From Desulfobulbaceae bacterium (GTDB lineage: Bacteria; Desulfobacterota; Desulfobulbia; Desulfobulbales; DAOVSZ01), in the NCBI GenBank assembly GCA_030627725.1, contig DAOVSZ010000206.1:1-5562 (forward strand): DNA of 5,562 nucleotides, read 5' to 3'. The notes under the pieces were generated by a model that saw only the letters and a program-made list of their open reading frames with translations, did not search any database and was not told where the DNA came from. Shown here one piece after another: positions 1-5,562 of this stretch (positions within the stretch are counted from its first letter, which is position 1; each line of letters starts with the position of its first letter). A program made the translations under genes and the position numbers.

Positions 1-363
1 AAGGGTCCCGAAGACAAGATGAAACCGTTTCCCGTGCACCATATGTTCGGCCTCTTCCAGACTGATGGCATCCCAGGCAGCAGGCGCGACAATGTCAAAA
101 TGGGGTTCATTGTCAGCATCCACGGTGACATTCACCCGACCGGTCGGAAGGGCCGGGTCCTTCTGGACACCTTTGTCCGAAAGTCCGAGATTTTCCAGTT
201 GAGCAAGGGGCGTGCTCCCCAGGTCATCATCACCGATCCGGGTAATGATATTCACGTCCATCTGCAGATTCTGCAAATGATAGGCAACATTAATCGGCGC
301 CCCTCCCAGGACCTGCCTGTCGGAGAAGATATCCCACACCACCTCGCCAATCGAAATAATCAT
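1..363 (-). CDS. frk: PfkB-family sugar kinase, probable fructokinase (N-terminal part only)
   Basis: Only the first 121 codons are in the window; the gene runs off the left edge (family length is about 300 residues). The protein opens with the beta strand and Gly-Glu of the PfkB/ribokinase fold (IISIGEVVWDIF). It continues with the sugar-binding loop GGAPINVAYHLQ at residues 20-31, then TRIGDDDLG at 41-49, and PTGRVNV at 73-79. AWDAI at 96-100 resembles the motif common in bacterial fructokinases. The expected reaction is ATP-dependent phosphorylation of fructose in the cytosol. The C-terminal GAGD catalytic motif lies outside the window, so activity cannot be judged. The ATG at 363 is the only usable start: an in-frame TAA lies at 402-400 with no other start codon between, and an AGGAG sits 6 nt upstream. 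Its position after sucrose synthase, which releases fructose, supports fructokinase over other PfkB sugar kinases. The family is secure; the exact substrate is inferred from context. Confidence 0.88.
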   Translation of the reverse strand, partial: MIISIGEVVWDIFSDRQVLGGAPINVAYHLQNLQMDVNIITRIGDDDLGSTPLAQLENLGLSDKGVQKDPALPTGRVNVTVDADNEPHFDIVAPAAWDAISLEEAEHMVHGKRFHLVFGTL

Positions 364-369
364 TTCATG

Positions 370-374
370 CTCCT
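370..374 (-). promoter_or_regulatory. Ribosome binding site of the kinase gene
   Basis: An AGGAG on the minus strand (within AAGGAG, 375-370) lies 6 nt before the ATG at 363 and fixes that start. A second ATG at 368-366 is only 1 nt from the AGGAG and meets a stop after two codons, so it is not a plausible start. The kinase thus has its own strong site, although it probably shares a transcript with the upstream genes. Confidence 0.85.
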
Positions 375-390
375 TGTCAAGAAGACAGGC

Positions 391-480
391 GGTTAGCTTT
401 TAGCCGTTAGCCTTTAGCTAAAAGACCAACAAAACCAAGTAGTTAAGCTAATAGCTAACTGCTTATTGCTAATGGCTCTG
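391..480. repeat. GCTAA/TTAGC small-repeat cluster in the sus-kinase spacer
   Basis: The spacer between sucrose synthase and the kinase is built from variants of TTAGC and its complement GCTAA. A 14-bp unit, GTTAGCTTTTAGCC (392-405), is followed directly by GTTAGCCTTTAGCT (406-419), with 12 of 14 bases identical. CTTTTAGC (397-404) and GCTAAAAG (417-424) form a perfect 8-bp inverted repeat with a 12-nt loop. A second imperfect palindrome, AGTTAAGCTAATAGCTAACT, occupies 441-460 and has one bulged base. No T-run follows either hairpin in the gene direction, so a Rho-independent terminator is not supported. The look is that of a dispersed intergenic repeat; its function is unknown. Confidence 0.6.
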
Positions 481-490
481 TCCTTGACGA

Positions 491-2884
491 TTACGATCGA
501 ATACTCTCAGCTCTTTCCTTATAGTACAACTCATACAGCAGATGACAGTACTGAGAAAGCCTGACCTTGGCGTCCTGTGAAATCGAATACTTCCAGAAAC
601 CGTAAACTTTTGCCAGGCGCGTCAGCTTCCTGCAATGCAGTTCCCAGGTAAAATTCTTCTGGGCCCGTTCCGTCCCTTTACGTGAAATCCTCTTCCAGTA
701 GGAGGGGTCGTCCGTGCTCTTTTCAATAAAATCAGCCAGTTTCCCAACCATAGACACCTGATCAGTCGGGTTGATCAAAAAACCGCTTATGTTGTCTTCT
801 ATGATCTCTACCGGTCCACCAAACTGCGTAGCAAAGACAGGCAACCCGGAATGCATCGCCTCAAGAATGGTGAGGCCGAATGCCTCAAACAGGGCCGGTT
901 GAACAAAAATTCCCTGCCGGTCAGCCATGATCCTGTAGGCCTCGCCGGTATCTTCTTTAGAAAGAAATTTTCCTATCCATCTGATGTTGCCGCGGAGATC
1001 ATATTTTTCAATGAGGGTATGCATCTTACGGATCTCTTCCGCCTCTTCAAGGTCTTTTGACTTTTCCGGGTCAAGAACGCTTGCAATGAGCACAAGGTTC
1101 GCCACCTTCCGGAGTTCATCGCTCTGCCCGTATGCCTCCATCAGACCGGTCAGGTTCTTGATCCTGTCCAACCGGGCAATGGAAAAGATCGGCGGCAGAT
1201 CCGGATTCTCAAGTCTTCCGAGTGATTCATCATCCTCGATTTCAAAAAGGACTTCTGCAAGCGTTTCCGTTGTTTTTTTTCTTCTTCTCTTTTTTCTCGA
1301 ATAGGGAAAATAGATTTCCTCACTGACTCCTGGCGGGATCACGTTAAATCGCGGATGGAAAAGGTTGATCCCGCTTATGACATGCATAAGGCCCGGCATG
1401 GTGAAAAACTGATAGGACTCATACTGTCCGATGCTGGTCTCGGTTCCTGTGATTTCCTGCCTGGTACTGGAAATGATAAAATTCGCCAGATTCATCGAGA
1501 CCATATCTGCAATAAACTGAATGGAAAAGTTGTACTCCTTCTCAAAATCCTGCCAGTAAAGATCGCTGAACAGATATTTTGATTTTTCCAATGCATGGGC
1601 AATATTGCACTGGATGACGCCGAGCTTTTCAGAGAGCTGTGTTGCGACAAGATTACCGTCCGAGTAGTTCCCGATAATCAGGTCCGGCTTGCCTTCAAAT
1701 TCCTTCACCAGCTCTTCCCGGACGTCCACGGCAAACTGATCAAGGTACGGCCAGATGCGAAAACGGGAAATCCAATGCCGGACAACGCTGCCGTCATGCT
1801 CCCGGAACGGCACCCGCAGGATCCAGACATTTTTCGTATTCTGCACCTTTTCAAGGCGCTGATCAGACGTCGTGCCTTCATTCTCAGGTATCAGGCGGGT
1901 GATAATCAGTATTTTCGGGTCGATATTCAGGCCGGCAAGCTGAATGTCCTTTGCAAGGTAACGTTCCAGGGCCTTTGCCTGGTCCAGAATATACACCACC
2001 TGACCGCCCGTATCCGGTCGTCCCAAAACATTTTCCTGCCCGAACCAGCCGTGAGGAGAAATCATCGCGGCCTTTGAGACCATGGGAATCCGGGCGAGAA
2101 ATTCCTCTAACGTGTCCCCGTTCGGCTGCTCCAGGACATCCTGTAAGAGCTGCATCATCTCCAGAATGCGCTCAACGGAATTCCCCCAGCCATCAAGAAT
2201 CCCCCAGGACGTGAGCCTCTTTTGGACCCGCTCCAGCGTCCCGGATTTCTTATTCCGCTCAAGATAATCTACCGCATCCTCCAGCACACCTTCGAGTTGT
2301 CCGGTATTGCATATCACCTCACCGTCAAGCAGCAGCTGTACGCCGTGCAGATGATGCAGTTTCAGAAACTCGTACAGGGCATTGTTCCACTTTTCCGGCT
2401 GATGTGCGAGATGACCGGACATGTAGTTGTTCAGATGTTTGATGCCGTTGCCGATGGTATCGGGGTCCCGCAATGTCGGGCCGTAATCATAAAACGACGA
2501 CAGATTCAACTCCATGGTCCGCTGGTCATAGGGCAGGTCCGGCTTGATGAGCCGTTCCTTTACTGCCAGAAAGTCTTTTACGGCAAGACGTTTTAAGATG
2601 TTTCCTTCTTGTGTAAGTTCATAAATCCGGCAATTTGCGCGGCGATTACGATAGACGATAATCAACCTGTCATCGAGATGGAGAATTTCCTGGACCTTTC
2701 TCAAGAAATGACTTGCCGTCTGCATGGACGGCAGGTCTTCGGAGTTGTCGATGAATTGCTGAAAGGCAAGTATGACGTCATTATGCAGGATAATCGGCGT
2801 ATCATCCCAGGACAATGAGAACAGAAAATCGCGCAGGTATTTAATTTCCGGCTCATCAACAAAGGTATTCAGCGGTTTACTCAT
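491..2884 (-). CDS. sus: Sucrose synthase (EC 2.4.1.13), bacterial type
   Basis: This cytosolic GT4 enzyme reversibly converts sucrose plus NDP to NDP-glucose plus fructose. At 797 residues it matches the family's usual length of about 800, and all regions are present. Residues 1-270 are the N-terminal regulatory part, ending in LARIPMV. The GT-B core follows, with SPHGWFGQENVLGRPDTGGQ at 276-295, AHALEKSKY at 429-437, TRQE at 474-477, MPGLMHVISGI at 496-506 and IPPG at 516-519. Catalytic-type residues are R571 and K576 in ARLDRIKN, and the E-x7-E pair E667/E675 in FEAFGLTILEA. The C-terminal helical tail ends at 797, as in other members. The plant Gln/Asn nucleotide motif is replaced by F640 and T646, the bacterial pattern. 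A very basic stretch (KKRRRKK, 531-537) lies in an interdomain insert where plant enzymes are less basic. The ATG overlaps the stop of the upstream SPS gene, so co-translation is likely. Identification is very secure; nucleotide preference is inferred. Confidence 0.97.
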   Translation of the reverse strand: MSKPLNTFVDEPEIKYLRDFLFSLSWDDTPIILHNDVILAFQQFIDNSEDLPSMQTASHFLRKVQEILHLDDRLIIVYRNRRANCRIYELTQEGNILKRLAVKDFLAVKERLIKPDLPYDQRTMELNLSSFYDYGPTLRDPDTIGNGIKHLNNYMSGHLAHQPEKWNNALYEFLKLHHLHGVQLLLDGEVICNTGQLEGVLEDAVDYLERNKKSGTLERVQKRLTSWGILDGWGNSVERILEMMQLLQDVLEQPNGDTLEEFLARIPMVSKAAMISPHGWFGQENVLGRPDTGGQVVYILDQAKALERYLAKDIQLAGLNIDPKILIITRLIPENEGTTSDQRLEKVQNTKNVWILRVPFREHDGSVVRHWISRFRIWPYLDQFAVDVREELVKEFEGKPDLIIGNYSDGNLVATQLSEKLGVIQCNIAHALEKSKYLFSDLYWQDFEKEYNFSIQFIADMVSMNLANFIISSTRQEITGTETSIGQYESYQFFTMPGLMHVISGINLFHPRFNVIPPGVSEEIYFPYSRKKRRRKKTTETLAEVLFEIEDDESLGRLENPDLPPIFSIARLDRIKNLTGLMEAYGQSDELRKVANLVLIASVLDPEKSKDLEEAEEIRKMHTLIEKYDLRGNIRWIGKFLSKEDTGEAYRIMADRQGIFVQPALFEAFGLTILEAMHSGLPVFATQFGGPVEIIEDNISGFLINPTDQVSMVGKLADFIEKSTDDPSYWKRISRKGTERAQKNFTWELHCRKLTRLAKVYGFWKYSISQDAKVRLSQYCHLLYELYYKERAESIRS
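2881..2884 (-). other. ATGA start/stop overlap of sps and sus
   Basis: The SPS stop codon TGA (2883-2881) and the sucrose synthase ATG (2884-2882) share the tetranucleotide ATGA on the minus strand. This arrangement usually gives translational coupling and shows that the two genes are on one transcript. Confidence 0.9.
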
Positions 2885-5070
2885 TGAATATTCTCCAAAA
2901 ATCTATAATGCCTGATACCGTCAATAACGCCTGCCGCATATTCGGACTCCGTAAAAAATGTTCTTCTGAGTCCTCTTAAGGACTCCAGTTCCTCACTGTA
3001 ATTTCCAACCACCAGGCCGCAGGTATTGCCGCGCAGCATGTCCTCATCGTTGCCCGAATCACCGCACACCAGGATGTTCAAGAGGGGAAGTTCCCATTTA
3101 TAACTCAAGTATCGGACAGCCTTGCCCTTTGAACTCCGGAACGGCAATATATCAAGAAACTGACCGTTGGAAAACACTAAATTGTATTTGATCTTCTTGT
3201 CCTGCAGGGCCTTATGGACAACGGTGAGCAATTCGGGGTCATTGCGCATATCGATATAATAGCTGATTTTGAAACGCCGCTGCGTCTCTTCCTCCTGAAG
3301 TTCAAGAAAAGTCAGTTCGGAAAGAACATCCTTTATCATGTCCGGTTTCCACTGATACGCCAGATGCTGCAGCCACTCCCTGTCCGGCCTGTGAGAAGGT
3401 CCGTAATAAATCTCAGTGCCGACAGAGCTCAAGATGATGTCCGGTGACGGAATATCATGCTCTTCAAGCGCATCGAGAGTCATAGACAGACAGCGTCCGG
3501 TCGCAATCCCCCAGCCGACATCCTCCCGGTTAGCCTCAAGAAGACCGAGCAGCTTCCGTAAAGCGGGGTCGTCACCGAGAAGGGTGTCGTCAACATCTGT
3601 AATAAGAAGCTTCTTGATTCTGGTCATCCTGTGCCCGATGGCTTTAGGTCTGCCTGATGTCGACATAACATCGCTTGCCGGCATCTCCTTCTGGACCTCC
3701 AGTACCTTCCGCATGTAGTCCTCGCAATGCGATTCCCAGGCATAGTGCTTTCTTACACCATTTATGCCGTTTCTGGAAAAATACTCCCATTTCTCAGCAT
3801 CGACCAGGATAGCGCGGCAGGCGGATGCGATCTCGTTCGTGTCCGTAGGATCTATAAGCAGACCGTTCTCACAGTTGGCAATAATGTCTGCCGGGCCACC
3901 GTCATTGGTGGCGATTATAGGCAGGCCGCAGGACGCAGCCTCAATGAGGGTAAGGCCGAAGGGCTCCACCAGGGCGGGATTCACAAACACGCCACCGCTG
4001 TCCGCGCACATCCGGTACAGTTCAGGGACCTCAAAAGAAAAATCATGTTTTTTGGGTATAGCGAGCTTCCCGTAGAGGTCGTACCGGTCCATCAGGAGCA
4101 GCATCTCGGTCAGAACATTACGCTCGTTTTCTCCCATAACCGTAATGTTTTTCCGGATCCCGGCAAAGATAGCCAGGTTGGCAATGGCCTGAAGGTTCTT
4201 GTCCTCACCGTAGGCTGTGATCAGCCCGGAGATATTTTTCCGCTGGTCAGGCCGGCAAAGGGCAAGGATAAACGGTTTCTGCGGTCCAACCCAGAACCGG
4301 TGCAGTTCGTTCATCAATGCCACCCGCGCCTGCTTTGAACTCTCATCTTCGATATGAAAATCAAGCTGCGTATCATAATAGGGGTAGAAGGTGTCGATAT
4401 CGATTCCAGGAGGGATGATCTCGTAGCTGGCGGTTGAAAAATTTTCATACAGTCCATACTGCTTGTTGATCTCATGACGGGTGCTGGTGACAATCTGCTC
4501 CGCCTCTTTAATCACACTCTCTTCCACGTCGATCCGGTGATCGATATGATACCGACGGTTGATCTCCTCTTCGGAATGCCCCTCGGACAGCAGCTTATTC
4601 TTCTTATGTCTTCCCATCGAATGCCCGGTAAAGACAAACGGCATCCCGAAGATGCTTGCAAGACCGGCGGCAACGTATCCGGCATCGGCATAGTGGCCGT
4701 GAAAAACATCAGGCACCCGGCCTTCGGTCTTGATGAACCTGAGCATCCGGTCGACAAATTCATCCATATGCTGCCAGAGCAGCTCTTTCCTGATATATTT
4801 CCTGCCACCGCACTGGATGCGGACAATGCGGGCATTATCAGACAACGGTTCTATGATTTTCGCATAATCCTTTGAAACCGTCTTGTCCGCAATGAGCCGT
4901 GTAACAAGGTCAACCTTCTCAACATCCGGATGTTCGCCAAGGGCCCTGGCCAGTTCCAGTACATACTTGACCTGACCGCCGGTGTCCGCATCACGACCAA
5001 GTTCCGGCGACTCTCCCCGTACCAATCCATGAATACTGAACATCTGTATATAAAGTCCGGATGAGGCCAT
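2881..5070 (-). CDS. sps: Sucrose-phosphate synthase with fused HAD sucrose-phosphatase domain
   Basis: The 729-residue protein has two parts. Residues 1 to about 458 are a GT-B fold GT4 sucrose-phosphate synthase (NDP-glucose plus fructose-6-phosphate to sucrose-6-phosphate). Signs are IHGLVRGESPELGRDADTGG at 13-32, HGHYADAGY at 124-132, the SPS hallmark TGHSMGRHKKNKLL at 148-161, TSTRHEI at 195-201, R273 and K278 in CRPDQRKN, and the E-x7-E pair E369/E377 in VEPFGLTLIEA. After a linker (about 459-486) comes a HAD phosphatase domain with every expected motif: DVDDT at 492-496 (nucleophile D492, acid/base D494), T524 in ATGR, K648 in SSKGK, and GDSGND at 670-675. It should therefore also make free sucrose. 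The plant N-terminal extension is absent and the length is near that of cyanobacterial two-domain SPS. The start at 5070 is fixed by an in-frame TAA at 5082-5080. It is the first gene of the operon. SPS identity is very secure; phosphatase activity is a strong inference. Confidence 0.96.
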   Translation of the reverse strand: MASSGLYIQMFSIHGLVRGESPELGRDADTGGQVKYVLELARALGEHPDVEKVDLVTRLIADKTVSKDYAKIIEPLSDNARIVRIQCGGRKYIRKELLWQHMDEFVDRMLRFIKTEGRVPDVFHGHYADAGYVAAGLASIFGMPFVFTGHSMGRHKKNKLLSEGHSEEEINRRYHIDHRIDVEESVIKEAEQIVTSTRHEINKQYGLYENFSTASYEIIPPGIDIDTFYPYYDTQLDFHIEDESSKQARVALMNELHRFWVGPQKPFILALCRPDQRKNISGLITAYGEDKNLQAIANLAIFAGIRKNITVMGENERNVLTEMLLLMDRYDLYGKLAIPKKHDFSFEVPELYRMCADSGGVFVNPALVEPFGLTLIEAASCGLPIIATNDGGPADIIANCENGLLIDPTDTNEIASACRAILVDAEKWEYFSRNGINGVRKHYAWESHCEDYMRKVLEVQKEMPASDVMSTSGRPKAIGHRMTRIKKLLITDVDDTLLGDDPALRKLLGLLEANREDVGWGIATGRCLSMTLDALEEHDIPSPDIILSSVGTEIYYGPSHRPDREWLQHLAYQWKPDMIKDVLSELTFLELQEEETQRRFKISYYIDMRNDPELLTVVHKALQDKKIKYNLVFSNGQFLDILPFRSSKGKAVRYLSYKWELPLLNILVCGDSGNDEDMLRGNTCGLVVGNYSEELESLRGLRRTFFTESEYAAGVIDGIRHYRFLENIQ
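2884..3613 (-). other. HAD (sucrose-6-phosphate phosphatase-like) domain of the SPS fusion
   Basis: Roughly residues 486-729 of the SPS protein form a Cof/SPP-type HAD phosphatase. The motifs in order are DVDDT (492-496), ATGR (523-526), SSKGK (646-650) and GDSGND (670-675), all with their catalytic residues. This contrasts with SPS proteins such as that of Synechocystis, whose HAD domain is known to have lost these residues and which depend on a separate SPP. No separate spp gene is seen in the window, which fits a working fused domain. Confidence 0.88.
2893..2896 (-). promoter_or_regulatory. Ribosome binding site of sucrose synthase, inside the end of sps
   Basis: GGAG (in TTGGAGAA) lies 8 nt before the sucrose synthase ATG and within the last codons of SPS. 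It supports the ATG at 2884 and would let sucrose synthase be translated by re-initiation or by fresh ribosomes. Confidence 0.75.
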
Positions 5071-5074
5071 GCTT

Positions 5075-5089
5075 CCCCCTTATCTCCTT
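5075..5089 (-). promoter_or_regulatory. Ribosome binding region of sps (two candidates)
   Basis: Two purine-rich candidates precede the ATG at 5070. AAGGAG (5089-5084) is the better match to the anti-SD but lies 13 nt away. AGGGGG (5080-5075) is 4 nt away. An in-frame TAA at 5082-5080 rules out any start further upstream. The next in-frame Met (residue 10) would cut into the conserved opening strand, so 5070 is kept. Confidence 0.65.
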
Positions 5090-5101
5090 CGAACGTGGTT
5101 T

Positions 5102-5133
5102 TAACTATTTTTCACCATCAAGCCGAATAGTTA
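5102..5133. promoter_or_regulatory. Perfect 8-bp inverted repeat in the sps leader (possible operator or leader hairpin)
   Basis: TAACTATT (5102-5109) and AATAGTTA (5126-5133) are exact inverted copies separated by 16 bases, about 30-60 bp before the sps start. The AT-rich arms and the spacing fit a dimeric repressor site better than a stable RNA stem. No known regulator box is recognised. Confidence 0.4.
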
Positions 5134-5200
5134 CAATGAGAGTGAAATATTTTTTTATTTTACTTTCAAACAGATACAAATGATTCTAACATAATTTTGC
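5134..5200 (-). promoter_or_regulatory. AT-rich probable promoter zone of the sucrose operon
   Basis: Bases 5141-5200 are only 20% G+C (12 of 60) and carry a T7/A7 tract. The zone lies just upstream of the first gene and has no coding potential. TTGAAA can be read on the minus strand at 5168-5163, but no convincing -10 box follows at 16-18 bp, so exact boxes are not assigned. An imperfect inverted repeat, AGTGAAAT (5141-5148) against ATTTTACT (5157-5164), lies within it. The call rests on position and composition. Confidence 0.45.
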
Positions 5201-5256
5201 CGGTCTCGCAAAAAGCGCGAGAGCGACATTTGTCGGTCTCGTAAAAAGCACGAGAC
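5201..5256. repeat. Two direct copies of a small hairpin repeat (GTCTCGY-AAAAAGC-RCGAGA)
   Basis: Two units lie 33 bp apart. Copy 1 pairs TCTCGC (5204-5209) with GCGAGA (5217-5222). Copy 2 pairs GTCTCGT (5236-5242) with ACGAGAC (5250-5256). Both have the identical 7-base loop AAAAAGC. Over the 22-base unit starting at CGG they differ at two positions only, and those two positions pair with each other, so a C-G pair in one is a T-A pair in the other. It is an intergenic structured repeat; no terminator T-run follows on either strand. Confidence 0.7.
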
Positions 5257-5562
5257 GGACGCGTTAACCGTTTCTATCTTGTTCGTGAGACTTGCGTTTC
5301 TGGAACAGAAATGCATAGCCGAACAATCCCGCTTTAGCGGAGGGCCTTGTGCCCGTGATTGAAATCATTGAAGACGAATTCAGCGATTTGTCGGTCTAAA
5401 CTGCGACACGACGATTGACACGACTTTTCGGAGTCTCACAAGTTCGCTTACCTACGAGGTTGTCACATTTCAATTGCATGTTTTCCCATATCCTTAAGAA
5501 TGACGCATACGGTGGAATTGAATGTAATGTACAGATACATCCATCCCAGACAGGGTTCTTCC
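5257..5562. other. Gene-free region upstream of the operon, rich in short palindromes
   Basis: No convincing gene is visible. Short palindromes follow one another: TTTCTG-gaa-CAGAAA (5297-5311), CCGC-TTTA-GCGG (5329-5340), GGGC-cttgt-GCCC (5342-5354) and TGAT-tgaa-ATCA (5356-5367). ATTTGTCGGTCT occurs at 5386-5397 as an exact 12-bp repeat of 5228-5239. GACACGAC is repeated at 5405-5412 and 5417-5424. Open frames reach the right edge on both strands (minus 5560-5396 and plus 5400-5562, 54 codons each), but neither has a recognisable motif or a supported start. A fragment of an unseen gene at the edge cannot be excluded. Confidence 0.5.

Noticed and set aside
19..396. 125-codon plus-strand frame at the left edge
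   Set aside because: It is antisense to the kinase, which has PfkB motifs and a good ribosome binding site.
397..424. Hairpin after sucrose synthase as a transcription terminator
   Set aside because: The stem is AT-rich and no T-run follows it in the gene direction; the next gene has the same orientation and fits the pathway.
3727..4338. 203-codon plus-strand open frame opposite sps
   Set aside because: It lies antisense to the conserved GT-B core of SPS, whose motifs are unmistakable, and its own translation shows no recognisable domain. It is a shadow frame.
4512..4835. 107-codon minus-strand frame overlapping sps in another phase
   Set aside because: The overlapping SPS frame carries conserved motifs across the same bases; this frame has none.
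5134..5200. Defined sigma-70 promoter boxes
   Set aside because: A TTGAAA can be read, but no acceptable -10 hexamer follows at the right spacing, so only the zone is annotated.
5201..5256. CRISPR array
   Set aside because: There are only two units, and they are 33 bp apart with an 11-base gap between the 22-base repeats, too short for spacers; there are no cas genes.
5264..5368. 34-codon minus-strand ORF beginning ATG at 5368
   Set aside because: It has no ribosome binding site or recognised motif and spans several palindromes, so it is best read as a chance frame in repeat sequence.
5349..5399. Short GTG-started plus-strand peptide (16 codons)
   Set aside because: It has no Shine-Dalgarno sequence, and the GTG lies within a palindrome.

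Overview
The window holds a compact minus-strand sucrose-metabolism operon, transcribed from right to left. It contains a sucrose-phosphate synthase fused to a sucrose-phosphatase-type HAD domain (5070 down to 2881), a full-length sucrose synthase (2884 down to 491), and the first 121 codons of a PfkB-family sugar kinase, most likely fructokinase (363 down to the window edge). The first two genes share an ATGA overlap. The kinase follows after a 127-bp spacer.

Together the products form a sucrose cycle. SPS joins NDP-glucose and fructose-6-phosphate into sucrose-6-phosphate, and the fused HAD domain should remove the phosphate. Sucrose synthase reversibly splits sucrose with NDP into NDP-glucose and fructose, and the kinase returns fructose to the hexose-phosphate pool. 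No signal peptides or membrane segments are seen, so all steps should be cytosolic. The gene set resembles sucrose clusters known from ammonia oxidisers and methanotrophs, where sucrose is a compatible solute or reserve. It is a known kind of system, not a new one.

Layout: 1-363 partial kinase; 364-490 spacer of small GCTAA/TTAGC repeats with the kinase ribosome binding site; 491-5070 the two glycosyltransferase genes; 5071-5200 AT-rich leader and probable promoter zone with an 8-bp perfect inverted repeat; 5201-5562 a repeat-rich, apparently non-coding stretch with two hairpins that differ by a compensatory base pair, several further short palindromes and a 12-bp direct repeat.

The organism is probably a Gram-negative, non-cyanobacterial bacterium of moderate GC content. 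The bacterial-type (not plant-type) nucleotide-binding segment of the sucrose synthase and the small intergenic repeats would fit Desulfobacterota/deltaproteobacteria or a related group, but this placement is a weak inference.
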